64,000 nucleotides of DNA from Streptacidiphilus fuscans. Its GTDB lineage: Bacteria; Actinomycetota; Actinomycetes; Streptomycetales; Streptomycetaceae. The stretch spans positions 1 to 64,000 of the forward strand of contig NZ_JADPRT010000016.1 of assembly GCF_015690355.1 (NCBI RefSeq), in the 5' to 3' direction. The notes beneath the pieces are model-generated. The model saw only the letters and a list, made by a program, of their open reading frames with translations. It was not told the DNA's origin and did not search any database. Below are positions 16,609 to 25,255 of this stretch, piece after piece. The position numbers and the translations under genes are program-made. Every line of letters starts with the position of its first letter. Position 1 is the first letter of the stretch.

Positions 16609-17667
16609 TCAGGCGAGGCGCAGCGCGCCGAGCAGGTCGGCGCTGCGGAGGAGGGTGGGAACGCCCTCCACCCCGGCGGCCCAGTCCTGCGGCAGCGCAG
16701 AGAGCCCGTAGGCCGCGCCGAGCAGGTTGCCGCAGACCGCGCCGGTCGAGTCGCTGTCCCCGGAGTGCGTGACGGACAGCGTCAGCGCCCGGCGCGGATC
16801 GGCCGGGGCGGCGAGCAGGCAGTGGACCGCGATGGCCAGGCACTCCTCCGCGATCCAGCCGAGGCCGACGCGCTCGACGGTCTCGAAGTCGGCATTGCCC
16901 TCGGCCGCCCACCGGACGGCTCGCTCCAGCGCCTCGACGGTCTCCGTGCCCGCGCCGAGCGGCGCGGACGCCGCCTGCTTGATGGTCTCGGCCACTGCGG
17001 CGGACGGCTCCTCGCCACTCACCAGCCGGTCGACCAGCGCCGCGAACGCCCCGGCCGCGACGTAGCCGGTGGGGTGGCCGTGGGTGAGCTGCGCCGCCTC
17101 TGCGGAGAGCCGGAACGCCTCCTCCGGCCCCACCCCGACCAGCCCGAACGGTGCCGAACGCATCACCGTGCCACAGCCCTTGGAGTTCGAGTTGACCACT
17201 CCGACCCGCCCGAGCTCCACCACCTCCGGCAGCTCCGGATGGTCCCGCAGGCCGGACATACAGGCGTTGCCCGGGGCCCGCGAGGCGTAGAGCCAGGGCT
17301 CGCCGAGGAGGCCGGCCGTCTGCTCGCCCTCCGGTCCGGGCAACCGCTGGGTACGCAGCCACCGCTGGTAGGCGGCGTGCGCGGCGGCGCGGACCTCGCT
17401 GAGTCGGCCGCCGGTCCACAGCAGCGCCTCCGCCGTGAAGAGGGTCATCTGGGTGTCGTCGGTGACCTCGGCGAGCCGGTCGCCTCCGGTGCTGCGGGGC
17501 AGCTCGGTCACGCCGTCCTCGCCGTGGGCGGCCAGGATCGCCTCCAGGCGCTGGAACTCCACCGGCCAGCCGAGCGAGTCCCCGACCGCGCCGCCCACCA
17601 GACAGCCGCGAATCCGCTCGGACCTCGCCAGATAGGCGGCCATGGTGGTGTTCTGATCAGTCGTCAT
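16609..17667 (-). CDS. ADP-ribosylglycohydrolase (DraG/ARH family)
   Basis: A 352-residue all-helical ARH protein. The family motifs are complete: GCLVGGAVGDSLGWPVEF at the start, VTDDTQMTLFTAEAL for the first metal aspartates, NSNSKGCGTVMRSAPFGL in the middle and LSVTHSGDSDSTGAVCGNLLGA for the second metal cluster. It should remove ADP-ribose from proteins or small molecules. Its ATG overlaps the stop codon of the upstream ArsR-type gene (ATGA, 17664-17667), so the two are translationally coupled. Confidence 0.93.
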   Translation of the reverse strand: MTTDQNTTMAAYLARSERIRGCLVGGAVGDSLGWPVEFQRLEAILAAHGEDGVTELPRSTGGDRLAEVTDDTQMTLFTAEALLWTGGRLSEVRAAAHAAYQRWLRTQRLPGPEGEQTAGLLGEPWLYASRAPGNACMSGLRDHPELPEVVELGRVGVVNSNSKGCGTVMRSAPFGLVGVGPEEAFRLSAEAAQLTHGHPTGYVAAGAFAALVDRLVSGEEPSAAVAETIKQAASAPLGAGTETVEALERAVRWAAEGNADFETVERVGLGWIAEECLAIAVHCLLAAPADPRRALTLSVTHSGDSDSTGAVCGNLLGAAYGLSALPQDWAAGVEGVPTLLRSADLLGALRLA

Positions 17668-18701
17668 ACATGATCCCCTGTCGGTTCCGTTCCCCGGCCG
17701 CCGCCCGACGGCGTCCCCTCCGCGAGCAGGTCGCCGAGCTCCGTGCGCCGGTAGACGACACGCCGGCCGACGCGTGTGCCGACCACCAGCTCTGCCTCGC
17801 GCAGCACGGCCAGGTGTCCGCCGATGGTACCGAGCGACTGGTCCAGCTGGGCGGCGAGTTCGCTGCTGGTCGCGGGGCGCTCCAACTCCCGCAGGATCGC
17901 CGCGCGTCCCGCGCCGATCAGGCGCGCGAGGGCGCCAACCGCCCGCCGGGACCCAGGAGTCGGATCCGCACCGACCACCGTCCCGCTGCCCCGCGCCGGA
18001 TAGACCAGGGCGTACGGTGCGTCAGGTGCTTCACAGAGCCAGGTGCCCTGCGGCTGCACGACCGGGACGAAGAGCATTCCGTCCGGCCCGATGACCCGGT
18101 CGTGCCCCGGACGGTCGCTGAACCGGATCGCGTCGACGCCCACCCACGCGCTGCGCCTGCTCATCTGGTCCAGAGCGCTCGGCCACCCGTAGGCGGCGAG
18201 CAGCCCGGCCCGGTAGGTCACGTCACGCTCCAGCACCATGCGCTGTCTCGGCCAGTCGGCGGCGAGCTGCTCGGCCCACACCTCGCGGACGAAGGCTGCT
18301 GTCCGGGCCGCCCAGGAGTGCCCCGTCAGCCAGGACAGATCGTGGTCCTCCCAGCTGTGCGCCAGCGTGCGCTCCATGCTGGGGCGGACCTGGTCGTCGG
18401 GCACCTTGGCGACCTCCGCGAGCTCAGAGTCCAGCGTGGTGCCCATGCCGCCCATGGGGGGCAGGGTGACGTGGTCCGGGAGGTACTTGGTCGAGCTGAC
18501 CAGCATCACCAGCCCCCGCGCGAACGGGTCGGCGTCGAGCCGGGCCCGGAACGCGGTGTGGTGACGCCCGTGCCAGTCGGCGAGCCAGGGGTGCACGCAC
18601 GGGCGGCACAGCAGCATCATCGACGCCATCGCCTGCGCGAAGGGAGAGAGCGCGAAGCGGGAGCGGGACAGGGCCAGCGAATCCAGCCGTAGCAGCACCA
18701 T
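17664..18701 (-). CDS. ArsR-type regulator with large N-terminal domain (DUF5937-like)
   Basis: A 345-residue regulator. The N-terminal ~240 residues form the unknown domain typical of actinobacterial DUF5937/ArsR fusions (MVLLRLDSLALSRSRFALSPFAQAMAS), and the C-terminal ~80 residues are an ArsR winged helix (GRAAILRELERPATSSELAAQLDQSLGTIGGHLAVLREAELVVGTRVGRRVVYRRTELG). No metal-binding cysteine motif lies in the recognition helix. It is divergent from an MFS exporter and coupled to the ADP-ribosylglycohydrolase gene. The first relation is the usual layout of a repressor and its exporter. Confidence 0.88.
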   Translation of the reverse strand: MVLLRLDSLALSRSRFALSPFAQAMASMMLLCRPCVHPWLADWHGRHHTAFRARLDADPFARGLVMLVSSTKYLPDHVTLPPMGGMGTTLDSELAEVAKVPDDQVRPSMERTLAHSWEDHDLSWLTGHSWAARTAAFVREVWAEQLAADWPRQRMVLERDVTYRAGLLAAYGWPSALDQMSRRSAWVGVDAIRFSDRPGHDRVIGPDGMLFVPVVQPQGTWLCEAPDAPYALVYPARGSGTVVGADPTPGSRRAVGALARLIGAGRAAILRELERPATSSELAAQLDQSLGTIGGHLAVLREAELVVGTRVGRRVVYRRTELGDLLAEGTPSGGGRGTEPTGDHV

Positions 18702-18744
18702 CGACGTCTCCCTCTCCTCGTCCTTTCGTCTGGTGCCGAAAGAA

Positions 18745-18753
18745 TAGGTCCTA
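18745..18753. promoter_or_regulatory. Small inverted repeat between the ArsR and MFS genes
   Basis: TAGGTCCTA is a 9-bp inverted repeat in the 78-bp divergent spacer, and is the only symmetric element seen there. It could be the ArsR operator or simply part of a -10 region. Confidence 0.3.
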
Positions 18754-18779
18754 CCGTCGAGCGGTCACAGACTCGATCG

Positions 18780-20066
18780 GTGCTCCCACGTCTCCTCGTG
18801 CGCCGGTCAGGCTTTCGCTGGTTCTTCTCCGGTCAACTCGTCTCCCTTCTCGGCAGCTCGATGGCTCCGGTCGCCCTGGCCTTCGCCGTGCTGAACGCGT
18901 CCGGCCGCCCGGACGACCTCGGCATCGTGCTGGCCGCGCGCATGGTGCCGCTGCTCGCGTTCCTGCTGATCGGCGGCGCGACGGCCGACCGGCTGCCGCG
19001 TCGGACCGTGCTCGTCGCGGCCAACCTCGGCTCAGGGCTGACCCAGGGTGCGGTGGCGGTGCTGCTGCTCACCGGCAACTACTCCCTGCCCGCTGTCGCC
19101 ACGCTGGAGTTCCTCAACGGCCTGCTCGCCGCGTTCACGACGCCGGCGCTGCGCGGACTGCTGCCGGAGCTGGTCGCCACCGAGGAGCTGCAGCAGGCCA
19201 ACTCGCTGCTCTCGTCGGTCAAGAACGGCACCCGGGTGTTCGGGCCCAGCATCTCGGGACTGCTGGTGGTCGCCGTCGGCGGCGGACCGGCGATCGCCTG
19301 CGACGCGCTGAGCTACCTCGTCGCCGCCGTCTGCCTGACCCGGCTCCCGGCTGCCCCGAGGGACTCCTCCTCGCGTGCCGCACGCGGGACGCTCCGGCGC
19401 GATCTGCGCGAGGGGTGGACGGTGTTCCGTGGGACACCGTGGGTCTGGACGGTCACGACGGCGTTCTGCGTGACCAACCTGGTGCAGACCGGGACCTGGC
19501 AGATCCTCGGACCGCAGCTCACCAAGCAGCTGAGCTCCGAGGCGACCTGGGGGTTCCTGCTCAGCGCGCGTGCGCTCGGCATGCTGCTGATGAGCGCGCT
19601 GATGTACCGGCTGGTGCTGCGCCACCTGCTGCGTGCCGGCCAACTTGCCGCCGTATTCGCGGCGTTGCCGCTGCTCGCGATCGGCACGGGATTGCGGACG
19701 CCGTGGGTGATCGCGGCGGGGTTCGTCGGCGGCCTCGGCCTGTCGGTGACCCTGACCGCCTGGGACACCTCGTTGCAGGAGCACATCCCGGCGCGGGTTC
19801 TGTCCCGCGTCGCCTCCTACGACGACCTGCTCTCCTACATCGCCATCCCCATCGGCCAACTCGCGGTAGGCCCGCTGGCGCAGCGCTTCGGCGGCTTCCA
19901 GGTGATGACGGCCGCCGGGCTCTGCTACGTCGTCGTGGTGCTGCTGCCGCTCGCCTCACCGGTCGTCCGGGGCCTGCCGCACGCCATCGCCGGGGCGACC
20001 ACCCCGCAGGGGGAGCAGACGCCGCACGACCAGCCCGTGGAGGACGAGCCGGAGGCCGCGCGGTGA
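18780..20066 (+). CDS. MFS transporter divergent from the ArsR regulator
   Basis: A 428-residue MFS carrier of the enterobactin-exporter-like type, beginning LLVRRSGFRWFFSGQLVSLLGSSMAPVALAFAVL. The TM2-3 loop reads IGGATADRLPRRTVLVAANL. About 12 hydrophobic segments are visible, followed by a charged tail (QTPHDQPVEDEPEAAR). The GTG at 18780 is the best start because the hydrophobic N-terminus begins there; no ribosome-binding site is obvious. Control by the neighbouring ArsR protein is inferred from layout only. Confidence 0.87.
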   Translation: MLPRLLVRRSGFRWFFSGQLVSLLGSSMAPVALAFAVLNASGRPDDLGIVLAARMVPLLAFLLIGGATADRLPRRTVLVAANLGSGLTQGAVAVLLLTGNYSLPAVATLEFLNGLLAAFTTPALRGLLPELVATEELQQANSLLSSVKNGTRVFGPSISGLLVVAVGGGPAIACDALSYLVAAVCLTRLPAAPRDSSSRAARGTLRRDLREGWTVFRGTPWVWTVTTAFCVTNLVQTGTWQILGPQLTKQLSSEATWGFLLSARALGMLLMSALMYRLVLRHLLRAGQLAAVFAALPLLAIGTGLRTPWVIAAGFVGGLGLSVTLTAWDTSLQEHIPARVLSRVASYDDLLSYIAIPIGQLAVGPLAQRFGGFQVMTAAGLCYVVVVLLPLASPVVRGLPHAIAGATTPQGEQTPHDQPVEDEPEAAR

Positions 20067-20090
20067 CGGCCACATTGTCGCCCGGTCACG

Positions 20091-21803
20091 TCAGTTGCTC
20101 GGCGGAGTCGAGCCGACCCAGCTGTAGATGTAGTGCGGCTGCCCCGGGGCGAACGACGTGTACGGCGCGGGGTTGACGTCCATGCAGTCGTTGGTGTCGC
20201 TCGCCGCGTTCTGCGTGACCGCCGAGGTCGGCAGCGCCCCGGCGGAGGGAAGCGGGTTCGCCGCAAGGTAGTTGGTGCCGCTGGTCCAGTCGCTCCCGAT
20301 GACCAGCTTGAGGCCGGACGCGGAACCGGAGCCCGAGCCGGACGCCGTCAGCGCCTTCGCGGGCAGGCCGAGCGCGGAGGCGACCGCCTGGGCCTGCGCC
20401 TTCTCGCTGCTCGGGTAGGTGAGCGTGGTGGTCGACGACTGGCCCGAGTTCAGGTCCACCGTGGCCTGGGAGAAACCGTGGGCGACGAGGTAGTCGGTCA
20501 TCATCCGGCCACGGCCGGTCTGCTGGCTGTCGTTCTGGACGGTCACCGCCACCGTCGCCTTGTCGACGGGCTGAGTCGGCGCGGCGGTGGGAGTGGGGGT
20601 GGGGGTCGGCTGCGCGCCGGTCGTCGACGGACCGTTCTTGTCCAGCGGGATGTCGTTGACGAGCATGTTGAAGATGGTGAACGCGTCCTGGGTGGGCACG
20701 AGATGCGCGGTGGGGTCCGCCGGGTCCTGCGCCCAGGGCATCGTCACGGTGGTGATCCGGTCGGTGGCCACCTTGTTGAGCTCCAGCGCCAGATCGGCCA
20801 GCGCGTTGACGCTGCCGAGGCCGGTGTCCACCGAAAGGGACTTGGTGGCGGCGACCGCCAACTTGTTGACCGTGAGCGGGTCGAGCAGGGTGTTCAGCGA
20901 CTTCATGGAGCGCACCATGGAGTTGAGGTAGAGGTGCTGCGCCTTGGTCCGGCCGATGTCGGAGCCGTCGCCCCAGGCGTGCCGGGTGCGCAGCCATTCC
21001 AACGCCTGCTGCCCGGTGATGACGTGGGTACCCGCGCTCAGCTCCAGGTGCGAGCCGATGTCGTGCGTGCCGGTGGCGTCGGTGTAGACCTCGGAGTCGC
21101 GGACGTTCTCCTTGGTGCAGACCGAGACACCGCCGATGGCGTCCGCCATCTGCACCACACCCGAGAAGTCGATCATCATGTAGTGGTCGATGTGGATGTG
21201 GGTCAGGTCTTCCCAGGTGTCGACCGTGCAGCCGGGGCCGTAGTTGAGGCTGTCCGTGATGATGTCGCGGTGGGCGGGGTGCAGGACACCGCTGGAGTCC
21301 GTGCACGCGGAGATCTCCACGGAGGTGTCGCGCGGGATCGACAGCACGGACGCGTTGCTGCGGTCCGCGGACAGGTGGACGAGCATCTCCACGTCGGCGT
21401 GCGGCAGGCTGTTGTCGCAGGCGCCTCCGAGGGTGCAGTCCTGGGAGTTGTTCCGTCCGTCGGAGCCGATCAGCAGGATGTTCAACGGTGTGCGCCCGAA
21501 CCGGTCCGGCTTCGGCGGCGCGGCATGGACCACGCCGCCGTTGTTCAGGGCGCCTTTCTTGATGTTGCTGTTGAGCTTCTGGACATAGAAGTACAGACCG
21601 CCCGCAGCCACCAGAATCAGGAACGCCAGCGTTCCGGAGGTCCACAGGAGTATTCGCTTCCAGCGGCGCCGCTTCGGCCCGTTCGTGCGGCGGGAGGTGC
21701 GGCGCGACGCCCGGTGCGAGTGTGCCGCAGCATGTCCGCCGGACTCCTCGACCCCCTGGCCATCACTCAACTCCCCGCCGGACGACGGCTTCTGCTGCAC
21801 CAC
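20091..21803 (-). CDS. LCP (LytR-CpsA-Psr) family protein with LytR C-terminal domain
   Basis: A 570-residue membrane-anchored protein. A basic cytoplasmic N-terminus of about 48 residues is followed by one transmembrane helix (about 50-73), then the LCP catalytic domain (about 105-290) with NILLIGSDGR, HADVEMLVHLSADRSNASVLSIPRDT, the substrate-binding IDHYMMIDFSGVVQMADAIGG and LEWLRTRHAWGDGSDIGRTKAQ. A Pro/Thr linker leads to a LytR_C domain (about 420-520). LCP enzymes attach glycopolymers to peptidoglycan. The start is GTG at 21803, with another GTG immediately after; GGGGAG lies upstream. Confidence 0.92.
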   Translation of the reverse strand: MVQQKPSSGGELSDGQGVEESGGHAAAHSHRASRRTSRRTNGPKRRRWKRILLWTSGTLAFLILVAAGGLYFYVQKLNSNIKKGALNNGGVVHAAPPKPDRFGRTPLNILLIGSDGRNNSQDCTLGGACDNSLPHADVEMLVHLSADRSNASVLSIPRDTSVEISACTDSSGVLHPAHRDIITDSLNYGPGCTVDTWEDLTHIHIDHYMMIDFSGVVQMADAIGGVSVCTKENVRDSEVYTDATGTHDIGSHLELSAGTHVITGQQALEWLRTRHAWGDGSDIGRTKAQHLYLNSMVRSMKSLNTLLDPLTVNKLAVAATKSLSVDTGLGSVNALADLALELNKVATDRITTVTMPWAQDPADPTAHLVPTQDAFTIFNMLVNDIPLDKNGPSTTGAQPTPTPTPTAAPTQPVDKATVAVTVQNDSQQTGRGRMMTDYLVAHGFSQATVDLNSGQSSTTTLTYPSSEKAQAQAVASALGLPAKALTASGSGSGSASGLKLVIGSDWTSGTNYLAANPLPSAGALPTSAVTQNAASDTNDCMDVNPAPYTSFAPGQPHYIYSWVGSTPPSN

Positions 21804-21879
21804 GTGGACTCCCCTTCACGCGGTCGGCACGGTCAGACGAAGACCGGGCGACGACACCCACGCGCAACCTGCTCGCGAC

Positions 21880-21891
21880 TGTCGCGCGACA
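21880..21891. promoter_or_regulatory. Palindrome upstream of the LCP gene
   Basis: TGTCGCGCGACA is a perfect 12-bp palindrome, 77 bp upstream of the LCP start, in a 254-bp gene-free stretch. It could be an operator for an unidentified regulator. CG-rich palindromes also arise by chance in this genome. Confidence 0.3.
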
Positions 21892-22057
21892 ATACCCTCA
21901 CAGGACCCTCACGCGGAACCTTCTTCGGCTCTGAAGGATCGCTGACAAACCATCCGTAGCCGGGTCGCCACAATGCGCCACCGAATTGCGGCTTCCGGGC
22001 CTCCGAGCAGCGCATTTATGGGCGCGGACACGTCATATTCGTGTGGGGTGTCACCAC

Positions 22058-22825
22058 TCAGCCGGCGGACGGATAGGAGCCGAGCACGACCTGGTGGCCG
22101 ATGACCGAGAGATCGACTCCGGTCGGCGTTGCGGTCGCGGCGCTGAAGCCGGCATTGACCGGCAGTTGGACTCCCCAGACGTAGGTGCCGGGGCCGGTGG
22201 TCTCCGTGCTGGTGTTGGAGCCCGAGCTGGATCCGCCGCTCGAGCCGACGCCGGGCACCGAGATGTCGATCTCCGCACCCTGCGCCAGCAGGCTTCCGAC
22301 GGTGTCCACCTGCCGACCGCCCCAGGTGCCGGTCACCCGGAACCGCGCCTGCTGCCCGTCGGAGCCGGGCGCGGGACCGACGGTGAGCCCACCGCCGTTG
22401 CTCATCAGGCGGGTGATCACGCCCGAGAGGGCCTGGTAGGTGAGCGTCAGATCACCGGTGACCAGATCGACCTGGGCGCTCCGGGCGGCCAACGACGTCA
22501 CCGTCACGCCGTGCAGGTCCAGGTCGAGCTTCTGCACGTCGAGGTAGTCGCCCTGGGCATTCGCCCGGGAGTTGAGGACCAGGTTCCCGGCCGACAACGT
22601 GACGTCGTCCAGTCGTCCGGACAACACCTGTGTCAGGAAGGGGAAACCGTTGATCGAGACGTTCAGGTAGCCGTCGGTCGTGTCGGCCCCGTACCCATAC
22701 TTCTGCCGCGCCAGCGTGGCCGCCTCCTGGTTCGCGTAGTGCACCGCGACCCGGTCGGCCGTCACGCCCAGCACCGCCAGGACCACGACCACGATCGTCA
22801 GCACCTTGACCCAGCGCCGCCTCAT
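22058..22825 (-). CDS. DUF2993 (LmeA-like) exported lipoprotein-like protein
   Basis: A 255-residue protein with an N-terminal membrane anchor (VKVLTIVVVVLAVLGVTADRVAVHYA) and a DUF2993 domain. Hallmarks are the short basic N-terminus, the segment VSINGFPFLTQVLSGRLDDVTLSAGNL and repeated amphipathic beta-strands. The mycobacterial relative LmeA affects lipomannan elongation; most actinobacterial members are uncharacterised. A Ser/Gly-rich insertion (SSGGSSSGSN) lies near residue 195. The ATG at 22825 is chosen because the anchor starts there. It is close to the LCP gene, so an envelope function is plausible. Confidence 0.82.
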   Translation of the reverse strand: MRRRWVKVLTIVVVVLAVLGVTADRVAVHYANQEAATLARQKYGYGADTTDGYLNVSINGFPFLTQVLSGRLDDVTLSAGNLVLNSRANAQGDYLDVQKLDLDLHGVTVTSLAARSAQVDLVTGDLTLTYQALSGVITRLMSNGGGLTVGPAPGSDGQQARFRVTGTWGGRQVDTVGSLLAQGAEIDISVPGVGSSGGSSSGSNTSTETTGPGTYVWGVQLPVNAGFSAATATPTGVDLSVIGHQVVLGSYPSAG

Positions 22826-22911
22826 CCTTGCCCCCCTGTCTGCGCGTTCGCCGTCGGCTCTTGATCCCCCGCCGACGACGGTCGGCCCGTCGGCCGAAGT
22901 TCGTGAGCACA

Positions 22912-23772
22912 CTAGTGCGTGTGCGTCGCCTGCGACAGGGGTGACAGGTGTGAGCGCTCCACGGCAACCCGGTCACGGCTGGCGGCCATGACCGCCGTGA
23001 CGGCCGCGACGGCGAGTTGCACGGCCAGGGCGAGGAGCACCGAGGCGAGCACGGCGGTGGCCGTCCCGAGCCTGGGCAGCAGCACGGAGAGCGCCACCCA
23101 CCAGGCGAGTGCGGCGAACTGACTTGTCGTCACCGACCGGAGGAACTCCCGGGCCGCACCGCCGTCGACCGTGCGGTGCAGGTGGACCGTCTCGGTCGCG
23201 ACAAGGAGCGGGAACGGCAGCAGGAGCCCGGTGAGTTGCGGTCCGACTGCGCCGACCGCACTCGTGGCTGCCAGCGCATAGACCGCCACCAGAGCCATCC
23301 GGCCGAGCAACCGCCCTGCGCGCTGCGGCGGTTGCGGCGGTTGCGGCGAATCGACGGGCCGCGCGAGCGCGTCCGCCCGCCGTGGCCACCACCGCAGTGC
23401 GGCGAACTGGCAGGTCAGCGCCAGCGCGACCGTCGAGGCGAGGCCGAGGTGCGCGTACTCCTGGGCCGCGCCGCTCAGCGCGAAGACGACGCAGGCCGCC
23501 GTCAGGCAACTCAGAGCTCCCGAGCGGGTCGCCATCCGGGCGTACGTCCAGGTCAGCAGGGTCGCACTCAACGCTCCGCCGACGGTCGCGGCGGCGGCTC
23601 CGGCGGCGAACGCCGCGCCGTGGTCCAGGGCGGCGAAGACGACGACGGGACCGGAGAGCAAGGGGAGGCCCGCCAGCAGTCCGCCCACCGCCGGGCCGAA
23701 CCGGCGGGCGGCGAAGGAGACGACTGCGAGCAGGGCAGGGGTGAGCAAGGCGTGGGCGAGGAGGTTGATCAC
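22912..23772 (-). CDS. Polytopic membrane protein of unknown function
   Basis: A 286-residue protein with about 8-9 hydrophobic helices, starting INLLAHALLTPALLAVVSFAARRFGPAVGGLLAGLPLLSGPVVVF. Two halves with similar GLPLLSGP and LLPFPLLVATE segments suggest an internal duplication. A Pro/Gln-rich cytoplasmic loop (DSPQPPQPPQRAG) separates them. I do not recognise a family with a known substrate. The likely start is the GTG at 23772. It is divergent from the Lrp-type regulator, which therefore may control it; the layout resembles regulator/exporter pairs. Confidence 0.7.
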   Translation of the reverse strand: MINLLAHALLTPALLAVVSFAARRFGPAVGGLLAGLPLLSGPVVVFAALDHGAAFAAGAAAATVGGALSATLLTWTYARMATRSGALSCLTAACVVFALSGAAQEYAHLGLASTVALALTCQFAALRWWPRRADALARPVDSPQPPQPPQRAGRLLGRMALVAVYALAATSAVGAVGPQLTGLLLPFPLLVATETVHLHRTVDGGAAREFLRSVTTSQFAALAWWVALSVLLPRLGTATAVLASVLLALAVQLAVAAVTAVMAASRDRVAVERSHLSPLSQATHTH

Positions 23773-23856
23773 CCCTCGACCCTGCTCGCCCTTCGGCCGG
23801 GATTGGCGCGGACTTCTCACCCCGGAGTCGGACACCACCGTGGGATTCTTGGTGAT

Positions 23857-24363
23857 ATGCCGAATCAGCCGAGAAAACCGCAGAACGCCTCCGTGAGCCC
23901 GAACCGGCCGGTGGATCTCGACCGCCTCGACCGGGAGATCCTCGCCGTGCTGGCCCATGACGGCCGGGCGACGTACCAGGAGGTCTCGCAACAGGTCCGA
24001 CTGTCGGCCAACGCGGTGGCCGACCGCATCCGCCGACTGCGCGCCCAGGGCGTGATCCGCGGCTACCGCGCCGACCTCGACCTGGCCCGCACGGGACGCA
24101 CGCTGACCGCGCTGTCCGACGTCAACCTGCGGGACGGCGTCGAGCACCGCGGCTTCGAGGCGAGCTTGGAGCAACTGCCGCAGGTGGTCGGGGCCGTGCA
24201 CGTCACTGGCGAGTACGACTACCAGCTGCGCATCCTGTGCACGGGCACGGAGGAGTTGGAGGCCGTGGTCGAGACACTCAAGCAGGACCACGGCGTGCGC
24301 GAGCTGCGCAGCCGCATCGTGCTGCGCGAGGTCGAGCTCGACCCGACGCGGGCGCTCGCCTGA
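23857..24363 (+). CDS. Lrp/AsnC-family transcriptional regulator
   Basis: A 168-residue regulator. The N-terminal AsnC helix-turn-helix reads LDREILAVLAHDGRATYQEVSQQVRLSANAVADRIRRLRAQGVIRGY, and the C-terminal RAM ligand-binding domain includes LPQVVGAVHVTGEYDYQLRILCTGTEELEAVV. A short charged extension of about 20 residues precedes the HTH. The ATG at 23857 is preceded by GGTGAT. It probably responds to an amino acid and controls itself or the divergent membrane protein gene. Confidence 0.92.
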   Translation: MPNQPRKPQNASVSPNRPVDLDRLDREILAVLAHDGRATYQEVSQQVRLSANAVADRIRRLRAQGVIRGYRADLDLARTGRTLTALSDVNLRDGVEHRGFEASLEQLPQVVGAVHVTGEYDYQLRILCTGTEELEAVVETLKQDHGVRELRSRIVLREVELDPTRALA

Positions 24364-24397
24364 GGCCCCGCTCCGCGCCGCTCCGGGAGCTCGGCGC

Positions 24398-24916
24398 TCA
24401 GAACCGCCAGCGGGTCGCGCCGTAGGGCTCGGTCACGGCGACGCCGAACACCGTGGCAATCCGCAACCGGTACAGGTGCCACGGCGGCGGGCCGGCGCTC
24501 GGGGCGTTGAAGGGTGCGGTGAAGGCGTCGCCGGTGACCTCGGCGGGCCAGCCCGCGGCCTGGTAGACGGTCGCGAGCCTGCCGAGCGTTCCCGCGTCGG
24601 TCACGCGCTCCGCCTCGCCCTCGACCACGAGGTCGATGCCGTCGAGCCTGGTCGAGAGCGTGCATGCGGGGTTTCCCGCGAGGTTGCGGGCCTTGCGCGC
24701 GTCGGGGCTGCTGGTGAAGTACAGGTCGCCGTCGAGCCAGGCCACCCCGACACCCGCCGCCGAGGGACGGCCGTCCGGGCGCACCGTGCCGAGGAAGGAC
24801 GTGACGGCCGGGCTCGGGACGCTGCTGCTGAGCGCCTTGTCGGCCCGGCTCCACTCCAGCGGAGGGTTGCCGTAGCGGTCGAGGTTGGTCACCTCGACCG
24901 GGACCCTTCCGGTCAT
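24398..24916 (-). CDS. Pyridoxamine 5'-phosphate oxidase-like flavin-binding protein
   Basis: A 172-residue split-barrel protein. It shows AVTSFLGTVRPDGRPSAAGVGVAWLDGDLYFTSSPDARKARNLAGNPACTLST, the usual core of PNPOx-like and F420-dependent reductases. It ends with WHLYRLRIATVFGVAVTEPYGATRWRF, a conserved C-terminus of this subgroup. Cofactor choice between FMN and F420 cannot be decided. It is convergent with the Lrp gene and has no coupled partner. Confidence 0.85.
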   Translation of the reverse strand: MTGRVPVEVTNLDRYGNPPLEWSRADKALSSSVPSPAVTSFLGTVRPDGRPSAAGVGVAWLDGDLYFTSSPDARKARNLAGNPACTLSTRLDGIDLVVEGEAERVTDAGTLGRLATVYQAAGWPAEVTGDAFTAPFNAPSAGPPPWHLYRLRIATVFGVAVTEPYGATRWRF

Positions 24917-25135
24917 CGTCGATCACCCCTTCGGAACACGGCGATTTCGGGAGTCGCGGCGGCGACGGCCGTCCGGAGCCTTGGTCGTCCCGGGGCCGTG
25001 GCCGCCTCGTCTTCCAGCCTCCCACCGAACCGCCGACGGGGCTCCTCGACGCGTCGGGGCGATCCGGCACATGTGCCCTGCTATGCCGCCAAGGGTATGG
25101 ACTAGCCTCAACTGGTCACCTGAGGAGCATGAACG

Positions 25136-25255
25136 ATGACCGAACCTGGGCCGGAAAAGCACAGTCGTGACCACGTCGCCGAGCAGGGCCCGCATACTGC
25201 CGGCGAGTCGGCGCACTCCTTCGTGGTCGACGCACGCCTGGAGGGCGAGTTGTGA
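25136..25255 (+). CDS. 39-residue peptide coupled to the P-loop/WD40 gene
   Basis: A short reading frame from an ATG with GAGGAG seven bases upstream. The product is acidic and ends FVVDARLEGEL. Its TGA (25253-25255) overlaps the GTG (25252) of the P-loop/WD40 gene, giving a four-base GTGA overlap that implies translational coupling. There is no hydrophobic segment or cysteine. It could be a true small partner or a leader cistron. No family is recognised. Confidence 0.6.
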   Translation: MTEPGPEKHSRDHVAEQGPHTAGESAHSFVVDARLEGEL